Shown here: positions 4,146 to 5,840 of the stretch, piece by piece
Numbering within the stretch: the stretch's first letter is position 1
Layout: each line of letters opens with the position of its first letter
NCBI GenBank assembly: GCA_036517175.1
Contig: DATDXQ010000021.1
Span: 1 to 5,840 of the forward strand
Direction of reading: 5' to 3'
Source: 2-01-FULL-44-17 sp036517175
GTDB taxonomy: Bacteria > Patescibacteriota > Minisyncoccia > 2-02-FULL-40-12 > IGHO2-01-FULL-4-A
Length of the DNA: 5,840 bases
Position numbers and translations under genes: made by a program
The notes under the pieces: generated by a model
Seen by the model: only the letters and a program-made list of their open reading frames with translations
Told to the model about the DNA's origin: nothing
Databases searched by the model: none

Positions 4146-5840
4146 TTAGGCCGGATTGGGCAAAAAAGCTCCCCAATCAAAACTAAACGGCTTATCAAAA
4201 TACCTGAGAATGTGCTGAACGTGAATTGGTCTAACTAAAATCGGTCCGGCAGATGGGCCTCCAACCGGCAAACCAACAAAAGAAATGCCAGTATTGTTCG
4301 GCGGAAATCCCCTATGACCGTAGAGATCGGTAGACGTGCCCGACGCGCACATATGATAGAGAACATCTTCTATGTCAACAGTTGCAAAAAAGTGTTTATC
4401 ACCATAAATCTTGATTGTCTTATGGCCGGTCATGAATAGACCATAATCACCTCTCAGAGCATCATTGTTAACCGTTGCTTTCAAAACATCGGCCCAACTC
4501 GATAATCGAGGTGGATTGCTTCGTAGTTCGACAGCCCACTCATAACCTCCTGGGGTCTGCAAATAACCCCAAGCAAAGAACTGATTACCCTCAAGTGGGG
4601 CAACCACCAATTTATCTACAAGTTCAACGCTCAGATTACTATTACGCCCATAAAGTAAGGCCTTTAAATAATCTCTATATATAAAGCCCTCGGTTAAATT
4701 CCTATCAATCGTAGACTCAAAGTGATTACCAGTACCCCAATTGATGGCGCCTAGATCTCTACTATCATGGGCAACTTTGTGAATATGACTTATACCCTTA
4801 ATTGAAAGATTTGAATTTATATTTCTCTGCAATACACCCTCAAAGAAATCAAGGTTGGAAGCTATGTGTCTTGATTTGACCTGCTCAATCTGATCCTGAA
4901 GCCAGTCAAGTCCACCTAACCTATCCTGTTCCAGAAGAAACCTTACAGCATCTTCTGCTTTCATATTTTTTACAATTTTTTCCTTTTCTTGATATGAAAT
5001 CTCTCTGGGATGCGGCTGCTTATGAGTCTCAAAGTGGTTACCCTGCGTAGGGTCATCATTAACGGTAAATATATGTATAGGCAATTTCCCAGGTTTGCAC
5101 AATCCACTGTCCCTCATCATTTGGATAACGGCATCAGACATACCGAGTGAACCACCGGTAGCCTCAGACCACACTTCAACTCGGTTACGAGAACCAAAGT
5201 GTGGATCCGTACCAATCATTATCCATATATATTTTTCAGAGATACTAGGCAAATCCTTAGATTTGCGTTTCATTATAGCCTGGTCCATCAATACGTCGAA
5301 ACCAACACGGTCAGCATTAACTATCCCGTTTACGCTATTTACATGTAGAATACCGGCCGAAAAATTAGTGTTAAAGACAACCTTGGAAAGGGGGTGCACG
5401 CTCCTCACGGAATCTCGGAGACTATTTCTTAAGAATGATCCGTCAACAAGAATGGGTGCCGTATATATCTTGGCTTCACCTCTTTGGTTTTTATTATTTA
5501 TATCTCTTACTGCCATGCGGTAATTTAATGAATATGGGTGACAGATAATAACAGTGTCGGGTACCTCTTGGCGCCGAGATGACGCACCATATGTTTTGAC
5601 ATAGGATTCCAACAGTCCTTCAGTTACACGAAGATGTCCAGGAATGTGTAGTTGAACAACTCTGTCATCAAATTTTACATTCACAGAGCCTTCGCCAATA
5701 ACTTTAGAATTAGGGATGGCTTCTTCGATTTTTTTTACTACAATTGAACGCAATCTTTGCGTAAACCGCTCCCTATCTTGCCTGCTAACCAGAGTAATCT
5801 TTGTTCTATTGATACCATCCTCAAGCTGTTTTACTTTCAG
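4146..5840 (-). CDS. Probable metallophosphoesterase, 5' end outside window
   Basis: The frame is open from the right edge to TAA at 4146-4148, giving 564 visible residues. A TTG at 5751-5753 is a possible internal start, but the 29 codons before it are open and protein-like, so the true start is probably beyond 5840. Numbered from the edge, likely metal-binding motifs are GTDPHFG (210-216; D212 and H214, motif I), NDD followed by GNHFE (261-271, motif II region), GTGNHFE (369-375, motif III), TGH (471-473) and GDKH (480-483, motifs IV-V). These fit the calcineurin-like fold, with the usual GHxH replaced by GDKH and a helical insertion at about 275-360. The first 200 residues, and the tail with GLPVGGPSAGP, match nothing I recognise. 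A phosphodiesterase or nuclease activity is expected; the substrate is unknown. There are no membrane segments, so it should be cytoplasmic. Convergent to the membrane-protein gene. Confidence 0.7.
   Translation of the reverse strand: MKVKQLEDGINRTKITLVSRQDRERFTQRLRSIVVKKIEEAIPNSKVIGEGSVNVKFDDRVVQLHIPGHLRVTEGLLESYVKTYGASSRRQEVPDTVIICHPYSLNYRMAVRDINNKNQRGEAKIYTAPILVDGSFLRNSLRDSVRSVHPLSKVVFNTNFSAGILHVNSVNGIVNADRVGFDVLMDQAIMKRKSKDLPSISEKYIWIMIGTDPHFGSRNRVEVWSEATGGSLGMSDAVIQMMRDSGLCKPGKLPIHIFTVNDDPTQGNHFETHKQPHPREISYQEKEKIVKNMKAEDAVRFLLEQDRLGGLDWLQDQIEQVKSRHIASNLDFFEGVLQRNINSNLSIKGISHIHKVAHDSRDLGAINWGTGNHFESTIDRNLTEGFIYRDYLKALLYGRNSNLSVELVDKLVVAPLEGNQFFAWGYLQTPGGYEWAVELRSNPPRLSSWADVLKATVNNDALRGDYGLFMTGHKTIKIYGDKHFFATVDIEDVLYHMCASGTSTDLYGHRGFPPNNTGISFVGLPVGGPSAGPILVRPIHVQHILRYFDKPFSFDWGAFLPNPA

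Noticed and set aside
4710..5130. RtcB-type RNA ligase, suggested by the GTGNHFE motif
   Set aside because: RtcB has a GNHF motif too, but its HGxGR guanylylation motif and active-site Cys pattern are absent here, while a GTDPHFG metallophosphoesterase motif I is present.
5095..5523. Plus-strand open frame of 142 codons
   Set aside because: It is antisense to the metallophosphoesterase frame, whose conserved motifs show which strand is coding. The same applies to a 69-codon frame at 4475-4684.
5706..5753. TTG at 5751-5753 as the true start of the metallophosphoesterase gene
   Set aside because: The frame stays open for 29 more codons to the window edge, with charged, protein-like sequence and no Shine-Dalgarno before the TTG. 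The gene is treated as truncated by the window.
1..5840. CRISPR array, insertion sequence or prophage boundary
   Set aside because: No regularly spaced repeats, transposase, integrase, terminal inverted repeats or structural phage genes are visible. The tail-fibre-like motifs alone do not make a prophage, given the membrane anchor.

Overview
The window most resembles a Candidate Phyla Radiation (Patescibacteria) chromosome. The clues are a low-GC background, a long fibre-like surface protein that starts with a cytoplasmic helix-turn-helix, a very small MerR-type regulator, and two long proteins I cannot assign to a named gene. This is a judgement from protein style; no rRNA or other marker gene is present. 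The three long frames contain no in-frame TGA, so nothing suggests a recoded genetic code. Two genes run off the window, one at each end.

Layout. Positions 1-1982 (minus) hold the first 660 residues of a membrane-anchored surface protein: an N-terminal winged-helix domain, a charged coiled-coil stretch, one membrane helix, then repeated beta-rich fibre segments like those of phage tail fibres. Positions 1983-2480 are a non-coding divergent region rich in palindromes. It has a 12-bp perfect hairpin, a 10-bp dyad, a direct repeat, one perfect DnaA box and a strong sigma-70 promoter firing rightward. A leader follows, with a terminator- or attenuator-like hairpin. Positions 2481-2732 (plus) encode an 83-residue MerR/BldC-like DNA-binding protein. 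Positions 2805-4100 (plus) encode a 431-residue polytopic membrane protein built from three copies of a four-helix module. A bidirectional terminator at 4114-4138 separates it from the convergent gene at 4146-5840 (minus), a probable metallophosphoesterase whose N-terminus lies outside the window.

How the parts may work together. The MerR-like gene and the membrane-protein gene are co-directional with a 72-bp gap and probably share the promoter at 2321-2350, whose spacer carries a dyad in the position MerR-family proteins use. The surface-protein gene is transcribed away from the same region, so the small regulator could control both sides; this is inference. No link in function between the metallophosphoesterase and the other genes can be read from the sequence. 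The strongest unusual observation is the internal triplication of the membrane protein: three units share the spacing R-x3-R-x43-G-x3-G exactly.
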